This document shows positions 1 through 7,204 of a stretch of DNA of 64,000 bases, piece after piece (positions within the stretch are counted from its first letter, which is position 1; every line of letters begins with the position of its first letter). The translations under genes were made by a program, and so were the position numbers. The notes under the pieces were generated by a model. It ran no database searches and was not told the DNA's origin. It worked only from the letters and a program-made list of their open reading frames with translations. The stretch is from CAVYHJ01 sp963768165 [NCBI: uncultured bacterium] (GTDB lineage Bacteria; UBP4; UBA4092): assembly GCA_963768165.1 (NCBI GenBank), contig CAVYHJ010000007.1, positions 1 to 64,000 on the forward strand, read 5' to 3'.

Positions 1-916
1 AGCCCCCGATTACTGTACCACTCGTAATGTTAGTATACTCCAAGTTATGATGATTGTGGCAACTCGTAGGGAGCGTAGCGACCGAAGAGTTGCCACAGAT
101 TTCTTTAAATTCCTTGGGTGTCAAATAAGCCAAGGAACTATGGGGTCGGGTTTGATTGTACTCCTTTCTCCAATCTTCAATGATGATTTGAGCTTCCAAC
201 AGACTGGTAAATAATTCTCGATTTAAACATTCATCTCGGAACTTTCCGTGAAAACTTTCGATATACGGATTTTCCCAAGGTTCTCCAGGAGAAATATACA
301 GAGTGGTAATCTGTTTTTTTTGTAACCAGACTTGAATGGCATTAGCGATAAACTCCGGTCCGTTGTCACTACGAATATGTTCAGGGACTCCATATTCCTT
401 GATGACCTCTTGCAGTTCCCTCAACACCTCCCCGGAAGTGAGATACCGACCCACTCGAATCCGTAAGCTTTCCCGAGTATATTCATCCAAGAGGGTTAAA
501 CACTTCAACATACGTCCATCTGCGGTCTGGTCTTGAATCATATCCCAACTCCAGACATGATTCGGATATTCCGCTTTTCGGCGAACCCCCGTGGATAAGC
601 CTACTCTCCGCCGTTTTCTAGCTTTCTGCTTGACTTGTAAACCCATGATTCGCATTAATCGTTGAACTCTTTTTTTATTGATCTTCCATCCTGCCTTCTG
701 CAGTACTGCCGTGATCCGCCGATATCCATACCGAGGATACCGACGGGACAAGGTTTCTATCCGTTTCTTAAGCCGTCCCTCTATTTTATTCTCCAGGACT
801 TTATACCGATAACTACTTCTCCCAAACTGCATCACCTGACAGGCCCGACGTACCGAACACCCTTTCTCTTCCACCAACACTTGGATCATCTTCCTCTTCG
901 GGGACGGGCCTACCAC
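1..916 (-). CDS. IS3-family transposase OrfB (DDE integrase core), copy 1
   Basis: This is the catalytic half of the transposase, made as an OrfAB fusion by a -1 frameshift on the A6G run at 916-922. It has the IS3 rve integrase fold with the D-D-E triad in the contexts WSWDM, RSDNGPEF and NPYIESFHG; the last D and E are 35 residues apart, as in IS3 elements. All 305 codons lie inside the window, but only the first base of the stop codon does. It appears identical in protein to the copy at 5395-6312, implying recent transposition. The C-terminal tail is encoded by a hairpin repeat, as described for copy 2. Confidence 0.92.
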   Translation of the reverse strand, partial: MVGPSPKRKMIQVLVEEKGCSVRRACQVMQFGRSSYRYKVLENKIEGRLKKRIETLSRRYPRYGYRRITAVLQKAGWKINKKRVQRLMRIMGLQVKQKARKRRRVGLSTGVRRKAEYPNHVWSWDMIQDQTADGRMLKCLTLLDEYTRESLRIRVGRYLTSGEVLRELQEVIKEYGVPEHIRSDNGPEFIANAIQVWLQKKQITTLYISPGEPWENPYIESFHGKFRDECLNRELFTSLLEAQIIIEDWRKEYNQTRPHSSLAYLTPKEFKEICGNSSVATLPTSCHNHHNLEYTNITSGTVIGG

Positions 917-1176
917 TTTTTTGAGTTAATCTCCTTGATTAAATCATTCTCCAACAATAAGTCTGCGACTTTCTTCTTTAACCGGTTGTTCTCCTCTTCC
1001 AAGGCTTTTAACTGTTGCGCTTCCGACAAAGTCATCCCTCCATACTTCTGCTTCCACCGGTAGTAGGTCTGTTCCGTAATATTATGAACCTGACAAACTT
1101 GGGCAATGGTCTGCCCTCCTTCCACTTCTCTTAGTATCCGAAAAATCTCTTCCACTTTATGCCGTTTCTTTTGCAT
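910..1176 (-). CDS. IS3-family transposase OrfA (helix-turn-helix), copy 1
   Basis: An 88-residue N-terminal transposase subunit. An HTH (residues about 10-40, with AQVCQVHNITEQTYYRW) binds the IS ends. It is followed by the YRWKQKYGGM and LEEENNRLKKKVADL stretches typical of IS407-group OrfA, the latter a leucine-zipper-like coiled coil for multimerisation. The start is ATG, 8 bp after a GAAGGAG ribosome site. It overlaps orfB by 7 nt across the slippery A6G. The protein is identical to that of the second copy at 5135-5401. Confidence 0.92.
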   Translation of the reverse strand: MQKKRHKVEEIFRILREVEGGQTIAQVCQVHNITEQTYYRWKQKYGGMTLSEAQQLKALEEENNRLKKKVADLLLENDLIKEINSKKW

Positions 1177-1247
1177 GGGTATATCTCCTTCTTTTGTGAA
1201 GATATACTAACATTTCAGGTGGGCTAGTTTTCGGGGGTCAGGTCATC

Positions 1248-2249
1248 CTAATTAAATCATATAAATTAGGGTTTAAAGAATTTGCTATTACTGGTGGAGA
1301 ACCACGACTCCATCGTAATTTTATTGATATTTTAAAGGTGGTAAAGGATTTTCTGAATAAAAATGTCGATTCTTCTATTAAAATAATTATAAATACTAAT
1401 GCCGATGATACTACGACACCCTTTACCTTTGAGCGGCTTTTAACTGAACTAAAAGATTATAAGGATCGGGTTGTTTTGAAGATTAGTCTTGATGGAATTC
1501 GTAAAGAAGTGATAGAAAAAAGTATCGAATTTAAAGAGTTCTTTAAAGAGAAATTGCCTAATTACAATTTTGAGGAGATCAAAGCAGAAATAGATTTTTT
1601 GGCAAAATATCCTAAAATTGATCATAGCGAATCAATTGTTAAAAATATTGAGATGGCACTAAAGAATGATTATGAGATTGGATTGAATTTTGTTATTACA
1701 GATTCAAACAAAAGATATTTAAGAACCACTTTGTTTTACTCTTATTACTTGTTCAATAAATATCAAAACTTATATTTTAAAATACTTGATCTCAATTGGT
1801 ATCATGATATTGGGAATAGACATGATGAACCTAATAGCTATCAATTTTGGAATGATGAATATATATCCCCATTAAAATACTATTACGAAGAAGACTTACA
1901 AAATATTTTTGGTATACCTCAGAATACACTAAATTTGAATTCTGGCATTCCGATGATTGAAGTTGATAAAGTATTTCCAATAAAAATCAAAGATTCATCT
2001 TTAGGAACTCATTATCACAAAGGATCCTGTTTTTCGTGTTTCTTTTATACAAAGAATTTATGCCAGGAAGGAATCTATCAACCATGGATAACACCCGAAG
2101 GAACGCTTAAAATGTGTTATCATCGCCCAGACATTATTAAGTCTATGTTTGGTAATAATGATGTTATGGCTCATCCAGAAATATTTGACAGATTTAAAAA
2201 TCTTTTGGGTGCATTGGAATATGTTCAAATAAAACGAGTCAATCCCTAA
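1248..2249 (+). pseudogene. Radical SAM enzyme, 5' end removed by IS insertion
   Basis: The frame is open from 1248, right at the IS end, and its first readable residues contain AITGGEPRLHRNF. This is the GGEP motif that binds S-adenosylmethionine and normally sits about 30-40 residues after the CxxxCxxC iron-sulfur motif. That Cys motif is missing, so the N-terminus has been lost to the IS. The remaining ~330 residues keep a TIM-barrel-like part (KISLDG), then a C-terminal Cys cluster (GSCFSCFFYTKNLCQ ... KMCYHRPD) like the auxiliary-cluster SPASM/twitch region of MoaA/PqqE-type enzymes. A GTG at 1338 could start a shorter product, but without the catalytic cluster it should be inactive. It is very AT-rich, like the two genes downstream. 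Confidence 0.8.
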
Positions 2250-2767
2250 CTTGATTGAAATTACCGTAGTTCCCCTAAATATTAAGCGACCTCCTTTGGG
2301 AGTTGAATATCTAATTCAAGTTGCAAGGCTTGATTGTGCGGAAAATCCTAATTAAGAACTTAAAAAATCAGTAAGAAGGATTATGTAGAAGATAAATAAC
2401 ATAATAAATATATGAACTAATCCATTCTTTTGTATAATACAGTTGAACCTAACTATTAGTTAGGTTCAACTGAAATGGCTATTTTCAAAATTTACTTTAT
2501 TTACTTGATAAAACTTTATTTTTCTTATTATTCTCCCGGATGGTTTAAGTAAGTATTAAGTATAATCTGTGAGAATATAATGTCAGCTCAAACACGAGTT
2601 TCATTATAAAATATTTATACTATATTCTAGTTTATCAGTGAGAAAGATATTCGTACTACTAAATACAGATAAAATTAATAATTTAGTAAATCATAATATG
2701 AACTATTCAAAAGACTTTTTCTAGTATAAGTTCCACGAAGAATTAAATTAAATAAAAAAGTACAACC
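2250..2767. other. Gene-free AT-rich spacer inside the IS-bracketed cargo
   Basis: About 520 bp between the truncated radical SAM gene and the methyltransferase. It is strongly AT-rich with no convincing reading frame. The only clear structure is the 15-bp perfect hairpin at 2440-2472. Whatever drives the methyltransferase gene should lie in 2473-2767, but I see no convincing -35/-10 pair. Confidence 0.6.
2440..2472. terminator. 15-bp perfect hairpin, possible terminator
   Basis: Arms 2440-2454 (cagttgaacctaact) and 2458-2472 are exact reverse complements around a 3-nt loop. It stands about 190 bp downstream of the radical SAM stop. No clean T-run follows on either strand (a TTTT lies some distance on), so it could be a weak bidirectional terminator or a protein-binding palindrome. 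Confidence 0.45.
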
Positions 2768-3568
2768 ATGAATAATCTTCAAGATTACAAGATAAGGAGC
2801 AGAAACTATGGTAAATTTGTTAGAACCTATTCAGATAGTAATCTGTATAATATTATGTACAATCATTTATCTTCATTAAAATTCAGTTTCAAGAATGCGG
2901 TTGTATTAGATTTAGGTTGTGGAACTGGTCTAACAACAATATTTCTTAAAAGGTTGGTTAAAAAAGTATATTATGTTGATCAATCTATAGATATGATTAA
3001 AATCGGTATAATAAAAAACATAATAGAAACTTCAAGCTGCTTTATAGGTAATATTTCTGATTTTAACTTACCAATAAAAGAAAATACTTTCAATATAATA
3101 ATATCTAGATATTGTATTCATGATGTTGAAAACAAAAATATTCTATTCAAAGATTTAAACTATATTTTGAAAAATAATGGCGTATTAGAAATAGTAGATA
3201 TGTTTGCTTCAGATAAAAATACAATGAATTTTTATAATGAAATACATGGCTGGAAAACACTTGGTGATAATAAGGATAATGTCTATGTTGAAACTCTTGA
3301 TAAATATAAAAAAATGTTAAAGGTAAATGGTTTCAAGATAACCAATATAGATTTTTATAAAAGTAATATTTCTACGAGTGATTGGTTGAATGAGGATCAA
3401 ATATCTTTAAATAGAAAAATATTTATCGAGAAATTTGTGAAAGAAAATATTATGACGGATAATAAATTAAAAGATATTTTCAATATAAAAATTAACGATA
3501 AAGATATTTCATTTGATTTCCCTGTCTTTATCCTTACATGCAAAAAAAGGGGAATTCTTAAAAAATGA
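2768..3568 (+). CDS. Class I SAM-dependent methyltransferase
   Basis: A 266-residue Rossmann-fold methyltransferase. Motif I is VVLDLGCGTGLTTIF (residues about 45-60), which binds the glycine-rich loop of SAM. The acidic residue of motif II is in YYVDQSIDM, and motif IV/post-motif is NTFNIIISRYCIHDVEN. It resembles the UbiE/Methyltransf_11 type acting on small molecules, but the substrate cannot be told. The start ATG has no strong ribosome site. Its stop overlaps the ATG of the kinase gene by 4 nt (ATGA), so the two are translationally coupled. Codon use is extremely AT-rich compared with the flanking IS copies and the rest of the window, a sign of transfer. With the radical SAM and kinase genes it suggests a small biosynthetic cassette. 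Confidence 0.85.
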   Translation: MNNLQDYKIRSRNYGKFVRTYSDSNLYNIMYNHLSSLKFSFKNAVVLDLGCGTGLTTIFLKRLVKKVYYVDQSIDMIKIGIIKNIIETSSCFIGNISDFNLPIKENTFNIIISRYCIHDVENKNILFKDLNYILKNNGVLEIVDMFASDKNTMNFYNEIHGWKTLGDNKDNVYVETLDKYKKMLKVNGFKITNIDFYKSNISTSDWLNEDQISLNRKIFIEKFVKENIMTDNKLKDIFNIKINDKDISFDFPVFILTCKKRGILKK

Positions 3569-4938
3569 AAAAATTAATTGATACATCGGAAGGTTATTTT
3601 AAAGAATATTTTAGGGATTGTAATATTGTCATGAGTGCACCTAATGTTTTCTTCTATTCAGGTGAACATGCTGTCATTCGAGGTATCCCAGCAATCGTAC
3701 AGGCAATGCCTACCAGAGTATATGTCGGTATTAAAAAAAGAGAAATAAATGATTGTCCTATTGAAATAAAAGGATATATTGATAATGCTTTTTATGATTC
3801 TCCACACTTAATGGATAGCAATCTGTTAATTGGTCAAAATTATTTAACTGCATATGTAAAATGTAGGTTCCAAAAGTCATCCGTTCTAGAAAATATTAAA
3901 GAAAGTATAGGGGATATATCAATAAAAGTTTTGACAGATATACTTCCTGGTTCAGGTGCTAATTGGTCAGGTGCATATTCATCCGCTCTTGCTGGTTGTA
4001 TATATTTTAATATTATTAAAAGATATTCATTGGATGAAATTACTAATATACTAAACAGATTTGAATTGAAGTGGTCTAAAATTAAGAATTATGAAGAGTT
4101 TAAAGAGATTAATTTATTTTCATTTTTCTTAGAAATGGCTTTCCATGGTGGTAGTGCTAGTGGTTATGGAAATTATATGAGTTTATTAGGTCCATCGACA
4201 CCCTATATATACAAATGTGTCAAACGTTATTCTAAATCGGAACCATATGTAAATGTTTATTCAGGATTAAGAAATAGAAATTCAATTGATAATGAGAATG
4301 ATACAAAGGTAGTAATAAATAGACTTCAAGAAATTACACAAGAAACAAAAATTATTGAATTAAATAAAGCCAATTTTAATACACTATACGTTGCCGTGGT
4401 TGATACGGGTACTCGAAAAACTCCTAACATTAGCACCTCAATGACACTAAAAAGTGTATATGATAATTTAATGAATGATACTGAAAAATGTTTCCAAGAT
4501 GGTGAAATAAAAGAGATTTTAGGAAACGATATAAGATATAATCCAAGTTTTATATATAGCTGGTTAGATTATGCATGCATTGCTTTTTGTAAGCATTTTA
4601 AAAATGTCTTAAGTACACCAACTGTTCAACCTGATGAGTGTGAAATATTATTCAAATATATGAACGCTATCGGACAGATATTATTATCATATGGCTTAGG
4701 GTGGAAGGAATTTGAAAATATACGATCAAAAATATTTATTAAAATAGATGGATTAAAAAAATCGAATACAGCTGTAAAGTTATCAGGTGCTGGAAACGCA
4801 GGAATATGTGTAGTAATGTCTGCTGTAACCCAATTGTTAAATGAAAATACATTATCTTCTATTGTGGGAGCAGAAAATATTCTATATTCATCTGATAAAG
4901 GGAATAAAATTACTGGTTTAAAATTACACGAAGTCTAA
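3565..4938 (+). CDS. GHMP-family kinase, mevalonate kinase-like
   Basis: A 457-residue small-molecule kinase. Three GHMP motifs are in order: SAPNVFFYSGEHAVIRGIPA near the N-terminus (mevalonate kinase style motif 1), LPGSGANWSGAYSSALAG around residue 130-150 (phosphate-binding loop, motif 2), and KLSGAGNAGICVVM near residue 405 (motif 3). A VVDTGTRKTPN segment around residue 280 also matches the mevalonate kinase group. Motif 2 departs from the usual GLGSSAA form, so its substrate may be unusual. It is longer than typical mevalonate kinases (about 300-400 residues). It begins inside the methyltransferase stop codon, so they form one operon. The only other cargo gene is the broken radical SAM enzyme. 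I infer a specialised-metabolite or modified-isoprenoid step, not a housekeeping one. Confidence 0.8.
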   Translation: MKKLIDTSEGYFKEYFRDCNIVMSAPNVFFYSGEHAVIRGIPAIVQAMPTRVYVGIKKREINDCPIEIKGYIDNAFYDSPHLMDSNLLIGQNYLTAYVKCRFQKSSVLENIKESIGDISIKVLTDILPGSGANWSGAYSSALAGCIYFNIIKRYSLDEITNILNRFELKWSKIKNYEEFKEINLFSFFLEMAFHGGSASGYGNYMSLLGPSTPYIYKCVKRYSKSEPYVNVYSGLRNRNSIDNENDTKVVINRLQEITQETKIIELNKANFNTLYVAVVDTGTRKTPNISTSMTLKSVYDNLMNDTEKCFQDGEIKEILGNDIRYNPSFIYSWLDYACIAFCKHFKNVLSTPTVQPDECEILFKYMNAIGQILLSYGLGWKEFENIRSKIFIKIDGLKKSNTAVKLSGAGNAGICVVMSAVTQLLNENTLSSIVGAENILYSSDKGNKITGLKLHEV

Positions 4939-4996
4939 AGTATATACAAGCAATGCACTCCGTCTCGGTTCTTTCGGGTGTTATACGTATAATTAA

Positions 4997-5019
4997 ATTG
5001 CGGGTTCATCGCAATCTTT
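4997..5019 (+). terminator. Weak intrinsic terminator candidate after the GHMP kinase
   Basis: A 6-bp stem (attgcg / cgcaat) with a 7-nt loop is followed by cttttatg, about 60 bp after the kinase stop and just before the second IS. The stem is short, so support is modest. Confidence 0.4.
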
Positions 5020-5061
5020 TATGATTTTTGTCTTTTGATTATCAATATTAAAAGTATATTG

Positions 5062-5065
5062 ATCT
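5062..5065. repeat. 4-bp target-site duplication (ATCT) of IS copy 2, left side
   Basis: ATCT directly abuts the left terminal repeat here and recurs at 6316-6319 directly after the right terminal repeat. This shows that copy 2 moved as a single unit and that no rearrangement has since occurred across it. Confidence 0.8.
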
Positions 5066-5134
5066 TGACCTGACCCCCGAAAACTAGCCCACCTGAAATG
5101 TTAGTATATCTTCACAAAAGAAGGAGATATACCC

Positions 5135-5401
5135 ATGCAAAAGAAACGGCATAAAGTGGAAGAGATTTTTCGGATACTAAGAGAAGTGGAAGGAGGGCAG
5201 ACCATTGCCCAAGTTTGTCAGGTTCATAATATTACGGAACAGACCTACTACCGGTGGAAGCAGAAGTATGGAGGGATGACTTTGTCGGAAGCGCAACAGT
5301 TAAAAGCCTTGGAAGAGGAGAACAACCGGTTAAAGAAGAAAGTCGCAGACTTATTGTTGGAGAATGATTTAATCAAGGAGATTAACTCAAAAAAGTGGTA
5401 G
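5135..5401 (+). CDS. IS3-family transposase OrfA (helix-turn-helix), copy 2
   Basis: Same 88-residue protein as copy 1: an HTH followed by a leucine-zipper-like coiled coil (LKALEEENNRLKKKVADLL) that multimerises the transposase. The ribosome site is GAAGGAGATATACCC before the ATG, very strong for an IS gene. Codons near the end read TCA AAA AAG TGG TAG. A -1 slip on the A6G run bypasses the stop and continues into orfB, so the active enzyme is the OrfAB fusion while OrfA alone normally acts as regulator (known for IS3 family). Confidence 0.93.
   Translation: MQKKRHKVEEIFRILREVEGGQTIAQVCQVHNITEQTYYRWKQKYGGMTLSEAQQLKALEEENNRLKKKVADLLLENDLIKEINSKKW
5389..5395 (+). promoter_or_regulatory. Programmed -1 ribosomal frameshift site (A AAA AAG)
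   Basis: The heptamer AAAAAAG is in the right phase in the orfA frame (A AAA AAG) for tandem -1 slippage. It lies six bases before the orfA stop codon and inside the 7-nt orfA/orfB overlap. This is the classical IS3-family signal, giving a fused transposase of about 390 residues. Confidence 0.9.
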
Positions 5402-6312
5402 GCCCGTCCCCGAAGAGGAAGATGATCCAAGTGTTGGTGGAAGAGAAAGGGTGTTCGGTACGTCGGGCCTGTCAGGTGATGCAGTTTGGGAGAAGTAGTT
5501 ATCGGTATAAAGTCCTGGAGAATAAAATAGAGGGACGGCTTAAGAAACGGATAGAAACCTTGTCCCGTCGGTATCCTCGGTATGGATATCGGCGGATCAC
5601 GGCAGTACTGCAGAAGGCAGGATGGAAGATCAATAAAAAAAGAGTTCAACGATTAATGCGAATCATGGGTTTACAAGTCAAGCAGAAAGCTAGAAAACGG
5701 CGGAGAGTAGGCTTATCCACGGGGGTTCGCCGAAAAGCGGAATATCCGAATCATGTCTGGAGTTGGGATATGATTCAAGACCAGACCGCAGATGGACGTA
5801 TGTTGAAGTGTTTAACCCTCTTGGATGAATATACTCGGGAAAGCTTACGGATTCGAGTGGGTCGGTATCTCACTTCCGGGGAGGTGTTGAGGGAACTGCA
5901 AGAGGTCATCAAGGAATATGGAGTCCCTGAACATATTCGTAGTGACAACGGACCGGAGTTTATCGCTAATGCCATTCAAGTCTGGTTACAAAAAAAACAG
6001 ATTACCACTCTGTATATTTCTCCTGGAGAACCTTGGGAAAATCCGTATATCGAAAGTTTTCACGGAAAGTTCCGAGATGAATGTTTAAATCGAGAATTAT
6101 TTACCAGTCTGTTGGAAGCTCAAATCATCATTGAAGATTGGAGAAAGGAGTACAATCAAACCCGACCCCATAGTTCCTTGGCTTATTTGACACCCAAGGA
6201 ATTTAAAGAAATCTGTGGCAACTCTTCGGTCGCTACGCTCCCTACGAGTTGCCACAATCATCATAACTTGGAGTATACTAACATTACGAGTGGTACAGTA
6301 ATCGGGGGCTAG
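5395..6312 (+). CDS. IS3-family transposase OrfB (DDE integrase core), copy 2
   Basis: A 305-residue catalytic part, expressed by -1 frameshift from orfA; the nominal first codon is GTG at the slip site, so no independent start is needed. The N-terminal HTH_21-like region (RRYPRYGYRRITAVL) precedes the rve core. The triad is D125 (WSWDM), D184 (RSDNGPEF) and E220 (NPYIESF), with 35 residues between the last two. After the usual family end (RPHSSLAYLTPKEFKE) there are about 30 extra residues encoded by a hairpin repeat and by the terminal repeat itself. The TAG stop lies inside the right inverted repeat. Confidence 0.94.
   Translation: MVGPSPKRKMIQVLVEEKGCSVRRACQVMQFGRSSYRYKVLENKIEGRLKKRIETLSRRYPRYGYRRITAVLQKAGWKINKKRVQRLMRIMGLQVKQKARKRRRVGLSTGVRRKAEYPNHVWSWDMIQDQTADGRMLKCLTLLDEYTRESLRIRVGRYLTSGEVLRELQEVIKEYGVPEHIRSDNGPEFIANAIQVWLQKKQITTLYISPGEPWENPYIESFHGKFRDECLNRELFTSLLEAQIIIEDWRKEYNQTRPHSSLAYLTPKEFKEICGNSSVATLPTSCHNHHNLEYTNITSGTVIGG
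6214..6256. repeat. REP-like hairpin embedded in the orfB 3' end
   Basis: Arms of 11 bp (tgtggcaactc at 6214-6224 and its complement at 6246-6256) enclose a loop containing ttcggtcgctacgctccct. That loop resembles short palindromic repeats scattered in many bacterial genomes. Here it is read in frame as part of OrfB. The same unit is in copy 1 (positions 55-97). Confidence 0.7.
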
Positions 6313-6358
6313 TCAATCTCCTTTAAAATCAAGAACCTACATTATGAGTGATTCAGAA

Positions 6359-6373
6359 ATCGGGGGCTAGTCA
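6359..6373 (+). repeat. Solitary copy of the IS right terminal repeat
   Basis: The 15 bases atcgggggctagtca exactly match the right end of the IS (6301-6315) but stand 43 bp outside it, with no transposase attached. It is either a remnant of an older copy or the IR-like target next to which copy 2 inserted. Confidence 0.75.
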
Positions 6374-6532
6374 AAGTCTCTGTTAGATTATAAATTATGA
6401 TATTACGAATACTGTTTATTACAAAAGGCTTTATCCGAGTGGTAATGAGAGAATTTATTTAAGATTCTAGATTGTAGATTTGAGATTAATGGTTTGCTAT
6501 AGAGTAGAAGTTCCCGACGCAATAATTTAGAC

Positions 6533-7081
6533 TTATTTAAAAGGCATATCCTGATAAATCATTTGGGATGATTTCGCTAAAGAAGGGTGCTCGGCAGATA
6601 TTCTTAATTCCAAAAGATATAATACCGCCAAAAAATCTTTTACTTCGGAGATAACTCCATCACGACCTGTAAATATTTTAATGAATTGTTTAAAGGTATC
6701 TTTGACGTAGGACTTGGCGGTTTCGGAATTGACCTTATTTTCCAAATAGCGAATGATTTTTTCCAATTCACCCGGGTCCAGCCATACCCCTTTACAAGCC
6801 GGGCATTTATCAATAATGACTTTGGAATCCAGATATTTCAAGGATTGCATTTTCTGGGAACATTTGGGACATATTCTCCCATCCGCAGCCAAGCTTAATT
6901 TTTCCGCGTCCTTTCCAAAAGGGTCAAAATCCAGCCAGCGCAAGGTGTCATCGGTACTATTTTCCGCTCTCTTTAATTCATCCCTTTCAAACCATTTGCC
7001 TTTACATTTAATACATTCATGGATAGTAATTCCTTTACAATCCACGGGTTTTAACTCATTTTGACAATCAGGACATTTCAT
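6533..7081 (-). CDS. Zinc-ribbon protein with two TFIIB-type (zf-TFIIB) domains
   Basis: 182 residues. Two repeats of the pattern CPxC ... C..CKGxW.....EL occur at residues 3-40 (CPDC, CIKCKGKWFERDEL) and about 71-110 (CPKC, CPACKGVWLDPGEL), each with four cysteines able to bind one zinc ion. The ~70-residue C-terminal tail has no recognisable domain. Members of this family are common in environmental bacteria and their role is not established. Start ATG at 7081. It is a single gene, followed 124 bp upstream by the end of a membrane protein gene on the same strand. Confidence 0.85.
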   Translation of the reverse strand: MKCPDCQNELKPVDCKGITIHECIKCKGKWFERDELKRAENSTDDTLRWLDFDPFGKDAEKLSLAADGRICPKCSQKMQSLKYLDSKVIIDKCPACKGVWLDPGELEKIIRYLENKVNSETAKSYVKDTFKQFIKIFTGRDGVISEVKDFLAVLYLLELRISAEHPSLAKSSQMIYQDMPFK

Positions 7082-7204
7082 CGTTTACTCCGAACCCCAA
7101 CAAGAACATTCGGGGACAAGTTTTGTGTTTGTAGTAGATTATAGCATTTCTATTTCAGAATGATAGCTTGTAGAGAGTTAGAATTCACCTTTCCAAATTC
7201 CCAA

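Larger units (their letters stand above)
1..1245 (-). mobile_element. IS3-family (IS407-like) insertion sequence, copy 1, cut by window edge
   Basis: This is the reverse complement of the element at 5066-6315 and I found no difference between the two in the stretches compared. The end at 1245 carries the terminal repeat (minus strand TGACCTGACCCCCGA). The other end runs off the window: about 5 bp of the right terminal repeat are missing before position 1. Transposase frames orfA and orfB read leftward. The IS ends abruptly inside a radical SAM reading frame that continues from 1248, so it disrupted that gene. Its target duplication cannot be checked because one flank lies outside. Confidence 0.93.
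5066..6315 (+). mobile_element. IS3-family (IS407-like) insertion sequence, copy 2, complete
   Basis: A 1250-bp element. The left end is TGACCTGACCCCCGA and the right end, read inward, is TGACTAGCCCCCGAT; these imperfect inverted repeats begin with TGA as in IS3 elements. The four bases ATCT stand immediately outside both ends (5062-5065 and 6316-6319), a 4-bp target duplication typical of the IS407 group. It contains orfA and orfB joined by a slippery A6G. With copy 1 in the opposite orientation it frames a 3.8-kb AT-rich cargo. Confidence 0.95.

Noticed and set aside
662-1063. 133-residue frame on the plus strand (and its mirror at 5248-5649)
   Set aside because: Antisense shadow of the transposase genes; it appears identically in both IS copies.
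5118-5137. T7 gene-10-like ribosome site before orfA as vector contamination
   Set aside because: GAAGGAGATATACC resembles an expression-vector site, but it is inside a natural IS present twice and lacks any other vector sequence.
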